Below, piece by piece: positions 6,197 through 13,711 of a DNA stretch of 17,497 nucleotides. The DNA lies in the NCBI GenBank assembly GCA_964407855.1, contig CAYOXI010000052.1, positions 1 to 17,497 of the forward strand, given 5' to 3'. Every line of letters starts with the position of its first letter. The stretch's first letter is position 1. This DNA comes from SHZI01 sp964407855 (GTDB lineage: Bacteria > Pseudomonadota > Gammaproteobacteria > Steroidobacterales > GCA-2729495). The notes beneath the pieces are model-generated. The model made no database searches. It had not been told where the DNA came from and saw only the letters and a program-made list of their open reading frames with translations. Both the position numbers and the translations under genes were made by a program.

Positions 6197-8359
6197 TTGG
6201 ATCGTGTGACTCTGCGCCGGTCTGCGCGCCCAGTTCTGCTGGCGGCTGTAATGAGCTGCCTGTTTGACGCAACCATGGCTGACTCGGCCGGCACCGAGCC
6301 CTCCCCCGGCAAGCGGGCGCCTGACCCGGAGCTGGATACGGTGATTGTCACGGCCGAGCGCCAGTCGTCACCCGCTCCCGAGGCCACCATGGACGGGGAT
6401 GAGCTGCGCCGCAAGTCTGCCGCCACGCTGGGCGAAACCCTTGGGGAGGAACCCGGTGTGCATAACGCTTCCTTTGGTCCGGGCGTCGGCCTGCCCGTGA
6501 TCCGTGGGTTCAGCGGTTCCCGCGTGCGACTGATGCAGGGTGGTATCGGCGCCCATGATGTCTCGTCCATGAGTCCTGACCACGCGACCAGCATTGAGGC
6601 AGCCCTGGCGGACCGCATCACCGTAGTCCGGGGTCCCGCCACGCTCCGCTATGGCGGCAATGCCATTGGTGGCGCGGTCGATGTGGCGGACAACCGCATA
6701 CCATCCAGGCTGCCCCCGGCGCCACTGACCGGTTCGGCAGAACTTCGGGGTGGCACCAACGGCTGGCCAGTGGGCACCGCCGGGCGGCTGGATGCCGGCC
6801 AGGGCAGCGTGGCCACCCATATCCACGGCTTTGCCCGCCAGCGGAACGATGTAGAGATTCCAGGCCAGGCGCTCGACGAAGCCGCACTGACCGCGCGATT
6901 CGGCCCGGACGAGAGAGCCAACTCCGACGGGGTCATCCTGAATTCGGACAGCCGGGCGTGGGGCGGAACGGCCGGCGCATCGCGCGTGGGATCCCGGGGT
7001 CACGCGGGCCTGGCAATCAGCACGCTGAGCAATGACTACGGGGTGCCGGCCGGCAGCCACTCCCACGGTGGCGGCCAGGCACTGGATGTACGCATTGAGA
7101 TTGACCAGCTGCGCCTGGATTTCGGTTCTGCCCTCGACTTCCAGACTGGACCCGTGTCAAGCATGGAGCTGCGTGTCGGGTACGTGGACTTCCAGCTGGA
7201 CGAGCGCGAGGCTGATCGCGCGGGAACCCGCTTCAGCAATGAGGCTGTGGAGGCACGCCTGGAACTGAACCAGGCCCCGGGTCGCTGGCTGACGGGTAGT
7301 GCGGGATTCCAGTGGGTCAGCAGGGACTTTTCCGCGCTGGGCGCCGAAGCGTTCGTGCCACCGTCGGAGCTTGAATCCATCGGAGCCTATCTCCTCGAGT
7401 CAGCAACCTGGGAGGCCTGGGAGCTTGAACTGGCCGTGCGTGGCGACTGGCAAACGGTGCGCCAGCTTGAGCCAATAGCCTGCCAGGGGCTGGGTCTCAC
7501 GCTTCAGCGGAGCGACAGCGAGCACCGTAACCTGAGCTATGCCGGCGCACTGGAACGTAGCGTCAGTGGCGGCGTGTGGCGGCTCGCACTGACCCGCGCC
7601 CAGCGTGCCCCGGACATCCAGGAACTCCTGTCCTGTGGCGCACACCTGGGTACCAAGTCCTACGATCTGGCCTTTTCTTTCGACGGGACCGGCACCGGGT
7701 TGAGCCAGGAGACCTTCCGCACGGCGGATGCCGGGTTCAGCTGGTCCGCAGGCCGGCAGAGCGGTGAGTTCACGGTGTTCTACAGCGACATCCGCAACTA
7801 CATCTATCAACGCAATGTATCGGACCCTGAGACGGGACCGTTTTTCAACCCGGAGCGGGGCGCCTTCCAGGGTCGGTGCACCACCGGCGATGAGTGTTTC
7901 TCCATCTACCAGTACACCCAGGAAGACGCGCGCTTCCTCGGCCTTGAAGCACAGGCGGACGTGCTGCTGCTGGAGGATGGTGCGCGCTCACTGTCGCTGG
8001 GGATCTTCGGCGACCTGGTCAGGGCCGAACTAGACGGTGGCGACGAGGTGCCGCGCATCCCGCCCTTGCGTGTCGGCGTCCGGGTGGACTTCGACCAGGG
8101 GCCCTGGAGTGCCGAGGCCAGGCTCAGCTACGGGGCGAAGCAGGACCGCGTCGGCCGCAATGAACAGCCGACCGACGCCTATTTCCTCCTCAATGGCAGT
8201 GTCGGGTACCGGTTGCGCAGGGAGCGGTACGCCGGCTCGGTACTGCTGAAGGGGCGCAACCTGCTCAACGAGGAGATCCGGAATGCCACCTCCTTTCTCC
8301 GCGACTACGCACCGGAACCCGGTCGCGCGCTGGAGCTTGCGGTAGGGGTGGAGTGGTGA
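6197..8359 (+). CDS. znuD: TonB-dependent outer-membrane receptor, ZnuD-like (zinc uptake)
   Basis: The 720-residue product has a signal peptide (about 1-28) and a candidate TonB box, LDTVIVTA (46-53). The plug domain (about 62-165) carries PVIRGFSGSRVRLMQGGIG and ITVVRGPATLRYGGNAIGG. A 22-strand barrel follows and ends ELAVGVEW. ZnuD-like marks are a His loop after SNDYGVPAGSHSHGGGQ (H288, H290), directly before the DVRIEIDQLRLDFG strand, and the near-terminal RNATSFLRDYAPEPGR. ZnuD imports zinc, and haem in Neisseria, across the outer membrane with TonB-ExbBD energy. The His loop is shorter than in Neisseria. Four cysteines in extracellular-type loops may form disulfides. The TTG start at 6197 is uncertain; GTG 6206 is an alternative. 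The gene follows the surface protein by 136 bases, with no second Zur box seen. Confidence 0.85.
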   Translation: MDRVTLRRSARPVLLAAVMSCLFDATMADSAGTEPSPGKRAPDPELDTVIVTAERQSSPAPEATMDGDELRRKSAATLGETLGEEPGVHNASFGPGVGLPVIRGFSGSRVRLMQGGIGAHDVSSMSPDHATSIEAALADRITVVRGPATLRYGGNAIGGAVDVADNRIPSRLPPAPLTGSAELRGGTNGWPVGTAGRLDAGQGSVATHIHGFARQRNDVEIPGQALDEAALTARFGPDERANSDGVILNSDSRAWGGTAGASRVGSRGHAGLAISTLSNDYGVPAGSHSHGGGQALDVRIEIDQLRLDFGSALDFQTGPVSSMELRVGYVDFQLDEREADRAGTRFSNEAVEARLELNQAPGRWLTGSAGFQWVSRDFSALGAEAFVPPSELESIGAYLLESATWEAWELELAVRGDWQTVRQLEPIACQGLGLTLQRSDSEHRNLSYAGALERSVSGGVWRLALTRAQRAPDIQELLSCGAHLGTKSYDLAFSFDGTGTGLSQETFRTADAGFSWSAGRQSGEFTVFYSDIRNYIYQRNVSDPETGPFFNPERGAFQGRCTTGDECFSIYQYTQEDARFLGLEAQADVLLLEDGARSLSLGIFGDLVRAELDGGDEVPRIPPLRVGVRVDFDQGPWSAEARLSYGAKQDRVGRNEQPTDAYFLLNGSVGYRLRRERYAGSVLLKGRNLLNEEIRNATSFLRDYAPEPGRALELAVGVEW

Positions 8360-9243
8360 GGCGGGTGAGCAGGTCAGCAAGGCCAGTGAGTGGACGCCCG
8401 GGTCTGGCCCTCCTGGCTGCATGGCTGGTGCTGCTGGTGACCACTGTTCTGGCAGCCACCGATCCCCTCGACGACCCGACCCACTTCGACCTGCGGGTGA
8501 CCACTGATCCTCCTGGCCAGGCAGGGGCGCGCCTCCGGGTTGATCCGGATGACCGCTACCCGGTGGCCTATCTGAGCGGCCACAAAGTGGTGCCCGCGGA
8601 CTTCAGTGATCTGGCCGGCGGTCCCTATACCACTGACGATCCCGGCTGGCTCGCGGATCCCGGGGCCTTTCTGCCGGGCGAGGATCTGCGCTTCCGGCCA
8701 CGGGGCGCATTGCGCTACTGGGATCCGGTGGCGCGCCAGTGGACCGGGCAGGTACCTGGCCAGGAGGGGGTGCGGATCTTTCCGGGAATCCCTCCCGAGA
8801 TTTTCGCCGAGATCCTGCTCACCAACGACACGGCCAGGCGATTCCAGTGGCTGGCCGGTTTTGTCTGGACCACGGCAGGTATTTCAGGACCGCCGGAGAT
8901 GGAGGGTGTGCTGGCGATCGCGGCGCCAAATGGCGGCTTTCACTCCCATCTGGATTTCTGCCTGCAGGGGGCCAGCGGCTTTTGTCCGCCGCCGGCCTCG
9001 GATGCGCCGGCGGCCGGGGCCTACCTGATCGAGATCCAGCTGTTCTCCACCGCGACCGTCAACGGCGTCCGCAAGTACAGCGACTCCCAGCCCATCCTGC
9101 TGGTGCTGGCCAGTGGCCTGTCGGCCGAGCAGCAGCAGCAGGCGGTTGCGGCGCTGCTTGCCCCGCCCGGCGACCCCGGCGACACGCTTGAGGAGCTACC
9201 CGCAGCCGGCGTACTGATCCTCGCTGGCGGAGCACAGCCATGA
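8353..9243 (+). CDS. Secreted protein with HSHLDFC segment, Zur-regulon context
   Basis: This 296-residue protein has a long N-terminal signal (basic start, hydrophobic stretch about 17-34, cut near VLAA-TD). The mature part contains THFDLRV, SGHKVVPADFSDLAGGPYTTDDPGW (about 75-99, quoted by its two ends), RYWDP and NGGFHSHLDFCL (H197, H199, C203) followed by C211. It closes with GAYLIEIQLFS and YSDSQPILLVLASGL. The HSHLDF then GAYLIEIQL layout recalls exported proteins of the all3515/choice-of-anchor type that bind metal through paired His, so a zinc-binding role is inferred. It lacks a PEP-CTERM tail; the C-terminus is Gln- and Pro-rich, then weakly hydrophobic. GTG 8353 or GTG 8356 could start it; the latter forms a GTGA overlap with the receptor stop. 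Its own TGA overlaps the next ATG. No firm family name is given. Confidence 0.7.
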   Translation: MVRRVSRSARPVSGRPGLALLAAWLVLLVTTVLAATDPLDDPTHFDLRVTTDPPGQAGARLRVDPDDRYPVAYLSGHKVVPADFSDLAGGPYTTDDPGWLADPGAFLPGEDLRFRPRGALRYWDPVARQWTGQVPGQEGVRIFPGIPPEIFAEILLTNDTARRFQWLAGFVWTTAGISGPPEMEGVLAIAAPNGGFHSHLDFCLQGASGFCPPPASDAPAAGAYLIEIQLFSTATVNGVRKYSDSQPILLVLASGLSAEQQQQAVAALLAPPGDPGDTLEELPAAGVLILAGGAQP

Positions 9244-10700
9244 GACACCAGGGGGTCTTCCTGGCGATCTGGGCGGCGATGTCCTGCCTGACCGGCTGCG
9301 GCGGCTCCAGCGGAGGTGAGGAGACCGTTGTGGTGGCGGGTGCTCCGCCGGCCGGCGGAGAGCCGCAGCCGGCTGTCCTGCGGGTGGACCAGGGCACGGG
9401 TGATGACAGTCTGGGTCGGGATGCGGTCAGTCGGGGTGCCGCATGGCGCACCATCCAGCGGGCCCTCGATCTGGCCCGGCCGGGCGACACTATCCGGGTG
9501 CTGGCCGGCGCGGATGCGTACAGCGGGTTGACGACGGGGATCGGCCGGGACCCGCCAGGAATCATTCTGCGGACCAGTGGCCGGCCCGGCGCCCCGCTGC
9601 GCCTCGAGGGGCTGGCGAATGCCCAGGGGCGCCGGCCCGTCATTGACCAGGGCGCGACGGCCGATGCCGATGGCCCGCTGGCAGCCGGACTGGTGCTTGA
9701 GTGCGTCAGTCACGTGGAGGTCCGCGGCTTCGAGATCCGGAACGTGCGCGAAGCTGGCATCACAACCTCACTCAGTGGTTGTGTCCACGCGTCGCTGGTT
9801 ATCGAGCAGAACGTGATCCACCAGGTCCGGGGTTCGGGCTACGTGGCGGGCATTCGCCTGGCCCATGCCAGCGGCGCCATGATCCGGGACAATGCGATCA
9901 GCCATGTGGTGCGGACTGGCCCCCCGGTGCCCGATCCGCTGCTCCGCTCCGGAATGGTCGCGGGGAGTGGCAATACCGTGACCCGGAATTCCTTTGAGGA
10001 TATGGCGGTCGCCGTGCACCTACATCACCGGGGCACTGCCCCGCTGACTGGTCAGGTCATTACCGCAAACACCATCCAAGGGGTCAGCACCGGTCTCCTG
10101 CTGTCCGGCAGTGGCGATCACGGACCCATCGACCAGACCAGTTTCAGCGACAACCTGCTGCGCAATATCCGGCTGCCGGGTGAGGATGGTCAGGCCGTGG
10201 CGGTTCAGCTGGGCTCCGCCAGGCTGCAGTCCACGGGGCTTGTCGTGGCGCGGAACACGCTGGCCGGCGTGGACCAGCCCTTCGTCGTGACGGGCATGCA
10301 CAACGTCACGCTCATGGACAACGTGATCGCCGGTGTTCGTCGGGAGGTGCTGACCCTGGTTTCACCGCCATCGCCCGGGATCGGCAACAGCATCGCCCGG
10401 ATGAATCACAACCTGTACGTCAGCGGCGAGCCACTGGCCTGGGCGGTGGGCCGGGGAAGTCCGGCCGAACTCAATTTCAGTTCCCTTGCATCCTGGCGGA
10501 CGGCACTGAGCGTCTCCGGGGCCTGGGAACTGCTGGTTGATCCGGACGGTCAGGCCGGGATCGGGGCGGCGCCATTCAGGGACGAAGCCGGCGGCGATTT
10601 CCGGCTGAGGCCGGACTCCATTGGCGCGACCCTGGGCAGCACAGGCGGCGAAGTCGGGGCCTTCGCAGGCGATTCAATCCCCGGTCCAGTCGGACCCTGA
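9240..10700 (+). CDS. Right-handed beta-helix lipoprotein
   Basis: The 486-residue product starts with a lipoprotein signal: a hydrophobic stretch, then lipobox LTGC with C20, then a Gly/Ser-rich linker. Most of the body (about 65-400) is a parallel beta-helix of the pectate-lyase/NosD type. It shows WRTIQRALDLARPGDTIRVL at the entry and repeated turns such as VEVRGFEIRNV, LVIEQNVIHQV, AMIRDNAISHV and VTLMDNVIAGV. Such folds occur in polysaccharide lyases, epimerases and NosD-like periplasmic factors. I see no clear lyase catalytic set. The ATGA overlap with the previous gene (9240-9243) couples it to operon A. Its 3' end overlaps the convergent deacetylase-fold gene by 27 bases. A surface-exposed or periplasmic partner of the zinc system is inferred from context alone. 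Confidence 0.8.
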   Translation: MRHQGVFLAIWAAMSCLTGCGGSSGGEETVVVAGAPPAGGEPQPAVLRVDQGTGDDSLGRDAVSRGAAWRTIQRALDLARPGDTIRVLAGADAYSGLTTGIGRDPPGIILRTSGRPGAPLRLEGLANAQGRRPVIDQGATADADGPLAAGLVLECVSHVEVRGFEIRNVREAGITTSLSGCVHASLVIEQNVIHQVRGSGYVAGIRLAHASGAMIRDNAISHVVRTGPPVPDPLLRSGMVAGSGNTVTRNSFEDMAVAVHLHHRGTAPLTGQVITANTIQGVSTGLLLSGSGDHGPIDQTSFSDNLLRNIRLPGEDGQAVAVQLGSARLQSTGLVVARNTLAGVDQPFVVTGMHNVTLMDNVIAGVRREVLTLVSPPSPGIGNSIARMNHNLYVSGEPLAWAVGRGSPAELNFSSLASWRTALSVSGAWELLVDPDGQAGIGAAPFRDEAGGDFRLRPDSIGATLGSTGGEVGAFAGDSIPGPVGP

Positions 10701-11618
10701 GACAGCCAGCCACGCGGCACGGATATCAGCGGCCGAAGCTGACCAGACCGTGGAACCGGCAGACAGCAGGGCCAGCACTTCGCGCAGCGCCCTGATCCGG
10801 AATGGCAGGCCCATGATGTAGGGTGTCAGGGGCAGGCACAGGATCCGGCCCGGGCCCCGCGCGGCTTCGGACTGCAGCCACGCGAACTGGTCCCGGATCT
10901 GTTCCACGTACTCCGCCTCGGTGTGGTGATTTTCCACCAGCAGCTGCCGGTCAGCGAGCTCGAGCGTATAGGGCATCGCCGTGAGCGTACCGCTGCGGGT
11001 GCTGAAACTGTAGGGCAGTTCGTCATTGATGAAATCGCAGAAGTACTCGATGCCCCGCTCCTGAAGCAGGTCGACGGTCGCGGGCGACTGGCATTGAGCC
11101 GGTGACAGCCAGCCGGTGACCGGCTGGCCAGAGATCCCCCGGAGCGTTGCCAGGCAGCTGTCAATCAGCTCCGCCTCGACAGCCGGGTCCATCCCGGCGT
11201 GATGCAGGTGATCCATGTCCAGCCCGTGCGCCACGATCTCGTGGCCGCGTGCCACGATGTCCTCTACCAGTGCCGGGTAGCGGCGGGCGACGGCAGCGTT
11301 GACCGGTACCGATGCGCGGATGCCGTACTCATCGAGCAGAGCGAGAATCCGGTAGATGCCGACGCGATTGCCGTAGTCCCGCGTGGTGTAGTGCCGCAGG
11401 TCAGGATAAGGCGTCACCATGCTGCCCGGCGCACGAAACGGCATGCCAGCCGGATTGAGCGGGAAGAATTCGAGGACCGGAGATACCCACAGGGCGATCC
11501 CGGCCCCGCCTGGCCAGCGAAAATCCGGCACCCTGAAGTGATGTCGCCACGCATACCAGTCGTGGTCCATGCCATGGTGGCGCCGGGGGTACTGGAGGTA
11601 GTCGGGAGGCAGGGTCAC
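10674..11618 (-). CDS. PuuE-like polysaccharide-deacetylase-fold hydrolase, paralogue 2
   Basis: Starting at GTG 11618 the protein has 314 residues. The start is set by a GTGA overlap with the upstream gene and by GGAGGAA seven bases before it on the minus strand. Family marks are FRWPGGAGIALWVSPVLEFF (34-53), TRDYGNRVGIYRILALLDEYGI (79-100, quoted as its two ends), GHEIVAHGLDMDHLHH (125-140) and VTGWLSPAQ. This matches the NodB-homology subgroup of PuuE allantoinase, which in the characterised case opens a cyclic ureide without metal. The PLHAYLIGHPHR segment of paralogue 1 is PLTPYIMGLPFR here, so two His are lost and substrate or activity probably differs. It is last in operon B. Substrate unknown. 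Confidence 0.82.
   Translation of the reverse strand: MTLPPDYLQYPRRHHGMDHDWYAWRHHFRVPDFRWPGGAGIALWVSPVLEFFPLNPAGMPFRAPGSMVTPYPDLRHYTTRDYGNRVGIYRILALLDEYGIRASVPVNAAVARRYPALVEDIVARGHEIVAHGLDMDHLHHAGMDPAVEAELIDSCLATLRGISGQPVTGWLSPAQCQSPATVDLLQERGIEYFCDFINDELPYSFSTRSGTLTAMPYTLELADRQLLVENHHTEAEYVEQIRDQFAWLQSEAARGPGRILCLPLTPYIMGLPFRIRALREVLALLSAGSTVWSASAADIRAAWLAVSGSDWTGD
10683..10696. terminator. Small hairpin in the convergent overlap
   Basis: GGTCC-AGTC-GGACC is a perfect five-pair stem lying between the two opposing stop codons (10674-10676 and 10698-10700). It has no T-tract. It is symmetric and placed where both operons A and B end, so it may contribute to transcript ends, but it could be chance. 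Confidence 0.25.
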
Positions 11619-12535
11619 TCGCCATTCCTCCGTGGGGCGCCATTCAAGGCTGCCGCCACCACATCGTAGTGGTGCGCATAGTAGTAGGCGGCGATTTCCC
11701 GGGCAGTAGTCACCCAGACCTCCGGGTGACCCGTGATGTAGCGCAGCGCATCCCGGAAAGGCCCGATCCGGTGCGGATGCCCGATCAGGTAGGCATGCAG
11801 TGGAATGCACATCACCGTCCCGGAGTCGGCGCCCTCTGCATAGAGGGTATCGAACTGCCGGCAGATCAGGTCTGCATAGGCACGGGGCGTTGTGCGGAGC
11901 GAGCCAAAGGCAATCACATCGTTGATCTCGAGGGAGTAGGGCATGCTGATGAGGCGACCCGTACGCACCTTGAGGGGCTGGGGCTGGTCATCCTGAAACA
12001 GGTCGCAGCTGTACTGGATGCCGTATTCCGCCAGCAGGTCCATGGTGCGTTCGGTATGGGTCAGCGCCGGCGCCAGCCAGCCGGCAAGTTCCTGACCGGT
12101 CGCGTCCCGGATCGTTTTCCGGGCGTCCTCGATGAGTGCCCGCTCCTGGGCCTCGTCCATGCCATAGCAGTAGCGCGTGTTGTAGACGCCGTGGGAGAAG
12201 AACTCCCAGTTTCGCGCCACACAGGCTGCAATGATCTCCGGGTGGTGCTGGCACATGGCAACTGACAGCGAGACACTGCCCCGGATCCCGTACTCATCCA
12301 GCGCGTCCATCAATCGCCAGTGCCCGACGCGATTGCCGTAGTCACGGTGGGAGTAACTCTGGACGTCCGGGTAAGGCCGCGACCACGCACGTCTGGCCGG
12401 GTTCTCTGGCGGGGCCAGTTCATAGAACTCGATGTTGGGCGCTACCCAGAAAGCGATCCGGGCGCCGCCGGGCCAGGTGATGCGTGGTCGCCGGATATAG
12501 GGCCAGTAGGCGTAGAGGCCCGGATCGCTCTTCAC
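11615..12535 (-). CDS. PuuE-like polysaccharide-deacetylase-fold hydrolase, paralogue 1
   Basis: This 306-residue protein has the same layout as its downstream neighbour: TWPGGARIAFWVAPNIEFYE (20-39), SHRDYGNRVGHWRLMDALDEYGI (62-84, quoted by its ends), RNWEFFSHGVYNTRYCYGMD (108-127), LAGWLAPALTHTERTMDLL (150-168) and IPLHAYLIGHPHRIGPFRDAL (244-264, quoted by its ends). The canonical NodB H-S/T-x-x-H metal motif is not seen; the site reads HGVYN. This fits the PuuE-type branch, whose characterised member is a cofactor-independent allantoinase. The start is GTG at 12535 in a GTGA overlap with the isochorismatase stop. A C-N hydrolase on a cyclic amide or ureide is the best guess; the exact substrate is not known. 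Confidence 0.85.
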   Translation of the reverse strand: MKSDPGLYAYWPYIRRPRITWPGGARIAFWVAPNIEFYELAPPENPARRAWSRPYPDVQSYSHRDYGNRVGHWRLMDALDEYGIRGSVSLSVAMCQHHPEIIAACVARNWEFFSHGVYNTRYCYGMDEAQERALIEDARKTIRDATGQELAGWLAPALTHTERTMDLLAEYGIQYSCDLFQDDQPQPLKVRTGRLISMPYSLEINDVIAFGSLRTTPRAYADLICRQFDTLYAEGADSGTVMCIPLHAYLIGHPHRIGPFRDALRYITGHPEVWVTTAREIAAYYYAHHYDVVAAALNGAPRRNGE

Positions 12536-13212
12536 GATGGTTGCACCCGCGCGCGCTGGCGGAGTTCTGCCTCCAGGTCGGCCACCGTCATCACATCGGC
12601 GTACTTGAGCATCAGGTCCGTAAGGTTGGCGTAGTGAAAGCTCTCATGTTTGTCGGCCACGCACTCTTCCGGCACGATCGTCCGATAGCCGTGGCTGAGG
12701 CTGTCCACCGCCGTGGCCCGCACGCAGCCGGAGGTGGATCCACCCGTCAGGACTACCGTGTCGCAGCGGTGCCAGACGAGCAGGGACGCCAGGTTGGTCT
12801 CAAAAAACGCCGAGGGCATCCGTTTCAGGATGACAGCGTCGCGCGAGGTATCCACGCTGAGTCGTTCATCCAGCCTGGCCCGGTCCGAACCTGGCCGGAT
12901 GTTCTGCAGCGAATCCTCCGTATTGGTGCGCGTACCCCAGACGCCCGCATCGGCCGCCGATTCCATGTAGGCCACACAGGTCCACACCACCGGCCAATCC
13001 GCCGCCCTGAACAGGGTCGCCAGCTGGTTGACGTAGGTCAGCTGCTGCGGATCGGTCTCGTAGGCGGTCCGGTACAGGTCGGTCCGGGTATAGGCCTTCT
13101 GCAGATCAATGTTCACGAGGGCTGGTCGATCGCCAAGTCCGAAACGTGCACGCTCGGGCCTGCGGCGCAGTTCCAGATAAAGCTCCCGCGCGGACTGGGT
13201 ACTCGTTTGCAT
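12532..13212 (-). CDS. Isochorismatase-family cysteine hydrolase (N-carbamoylsarcosine amidase-like)
   Basis: From ATG 13212 the protein has 226 residues and a complete Asp-Lys-Cys triad: D36 in LVNIDLQKAY, K130 in VILKRMPSAF and C163 in GGSTSGCVRAT. The spacings (94 and 33 residues) are almost those of N-carbamoylsarcosine amidohydrolase as I recall it. The end, YANLTDLMLKYADVMTV, also resembles that branch. These enzymes cleave carbamoyl or amide bonds with a cysteine nucleophile and no metal. The open frame extends upstream to 13317, but that would put the Zur-type box inside the gene, so ATG 13212 is preferred despite a weak ribosome binding site. It is first in operon B, overlapping the next gene by four bases. 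Substrate is inferred only as an N-carbamoyl or amide compound. Confidence 0.87.
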   Translation of the reverse strand: MQTSTQSARELYLELRRRPERARFGLGDRPALVNIDLQKAYTRTDLYRTAYETDPQQLTYVNQLATLFRAADWPVVWTCVAYMESAADAGVWGTRTNTEDSLQNIRPGSDRARLDERLSVDTSRDAVILKRMPSAFFETNLASLLVWHRCDTVVLTGGSTSGCVRATAVDSLSHGYRTIVPEECVADKHESFHYANLTDLMLKYADVMTVADLEAELRQRARVQPS

Positions 13213-13239
13213 GGAGCTTGGCACGGTTCGGGGCAGGAA

Positions 13240-13258
13240 AGTGATAATATAACATTCC
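13240..13258. promoter_or_regulatory. Candidate Zur box shared by divergent operons B and C
   Basis: AGTGATAATATAACATTCC is the best of the three Zur-like palindromes. On the minus strand it reads AATGTTATA-T-TATCACTTT, close to the AATGTTATA-N-TATAACATT arrangement. It lies 27 bases upstream of the isochorismatase ATG (13212, minus) and 19 bases upstream of the GTG at 13278 (plus). The plus-strand -10 candidate GATAAT (13243-13248), with TTGGCA at 13218-13223 (a long 19-base spacer), lies within it. One bound dimer or pair of dimers could repress both directions. Confidence 0.8.
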
Positions 13259-13277
13259 ATTTGGTCGAGGTGAGCCG

Positions 13278-13673
13278 GTGGTTCTGGAGCCGCAGCGATG
13301 GCGTAGTGCCCGGACATGTCAGGTATCGCCGGTGCGCGCCTCGGATATGGCGGCAGCCGGGCCGGAGGTTGGCCACTGGCTCACCACCGACTCGCCAGAC
13401 CAGTGTGCCGGCGACGCCGCGCTGGTCCGGCAACTCGCCGCTGCCCACGAATGGGCTCCGGACTATACGCGTGCGCTGCTGGAGCGCCTGTGGGCACTCC
13501 GGCGTGTACCGTCACTGGCCCGGCGCTGCCGTGACGTGCCGCTGCCCCTGCTGATTGCGGCAGCAGCCTGCAGCCCCCTTGGCGAGGGCGAGGACTTTGA
13601 GGTTGCGGGCCTGCTGGAGCTGGCCCGGAAGCTTGGCCAGTCGCTTGGTATCGCCAGCGGTGGCCTGCAGTAA
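13278..13673 (+). CDS. Small unrecognised protein in the Zur-regulated divergon
   Basis: This 131-residue protein is not one I recognise. It has no signal peptide or membrane segment. The N-terminal 25 residues look poorly ordered. From VGHWLTTDSPDQCAGDAALV onward it appears mostly helical, with LVRQLAAAHEWAPDYTRALLERLWALRRV, a basic segment SLARRCRDVPLPLLIAAAA, and an acidic ECF-like stretch GEGEDFEVAGLLELARKL. Three cysteines are spread out with no CxxC motif. The GTG start is supported by GAGGTGA at 13267-13273 and by the box and -10 just upstream; ATG 13347 is an alternative that keeps the ordered part. It precedes the ZigA-type gene by 38 bases and should share its transcript. A role in zinc economy is inferred from position only. 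Confidence 0.6.
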   Translation: MVLEPQRWRSARTCQVSPVRASDMAAAGPEVGHWLTTDSPDQCAGDAALVRQLAAAHEWAPDYTRALLERLWALRRVPSLARRCRDVPLPLLIAAAACSPLGEGEDFEVAGLLELARKLGQSLGIASGGLQ

Positions 13674-13711
13674 TCCGCCTGTATCGACTGCAATGCTGAG
13701 GAGACACTATC

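Noticed and set aside
11619..11810. N-terminal extension of the second PuuE-like gene to 11810
   Set aside because: The extra residues are Cys/Pro/Arg-rich and lie within the upstream gene. The GTG at 11618, with a strong GGAGGAA and GTGA overlap, explains the start better.
13213..13317. N-terminal extension of the isochorismatase to 13317
   Set aside because: The extra 35 residues would run through the Zur-type box, and the family pattern begins only after ATG 13212.
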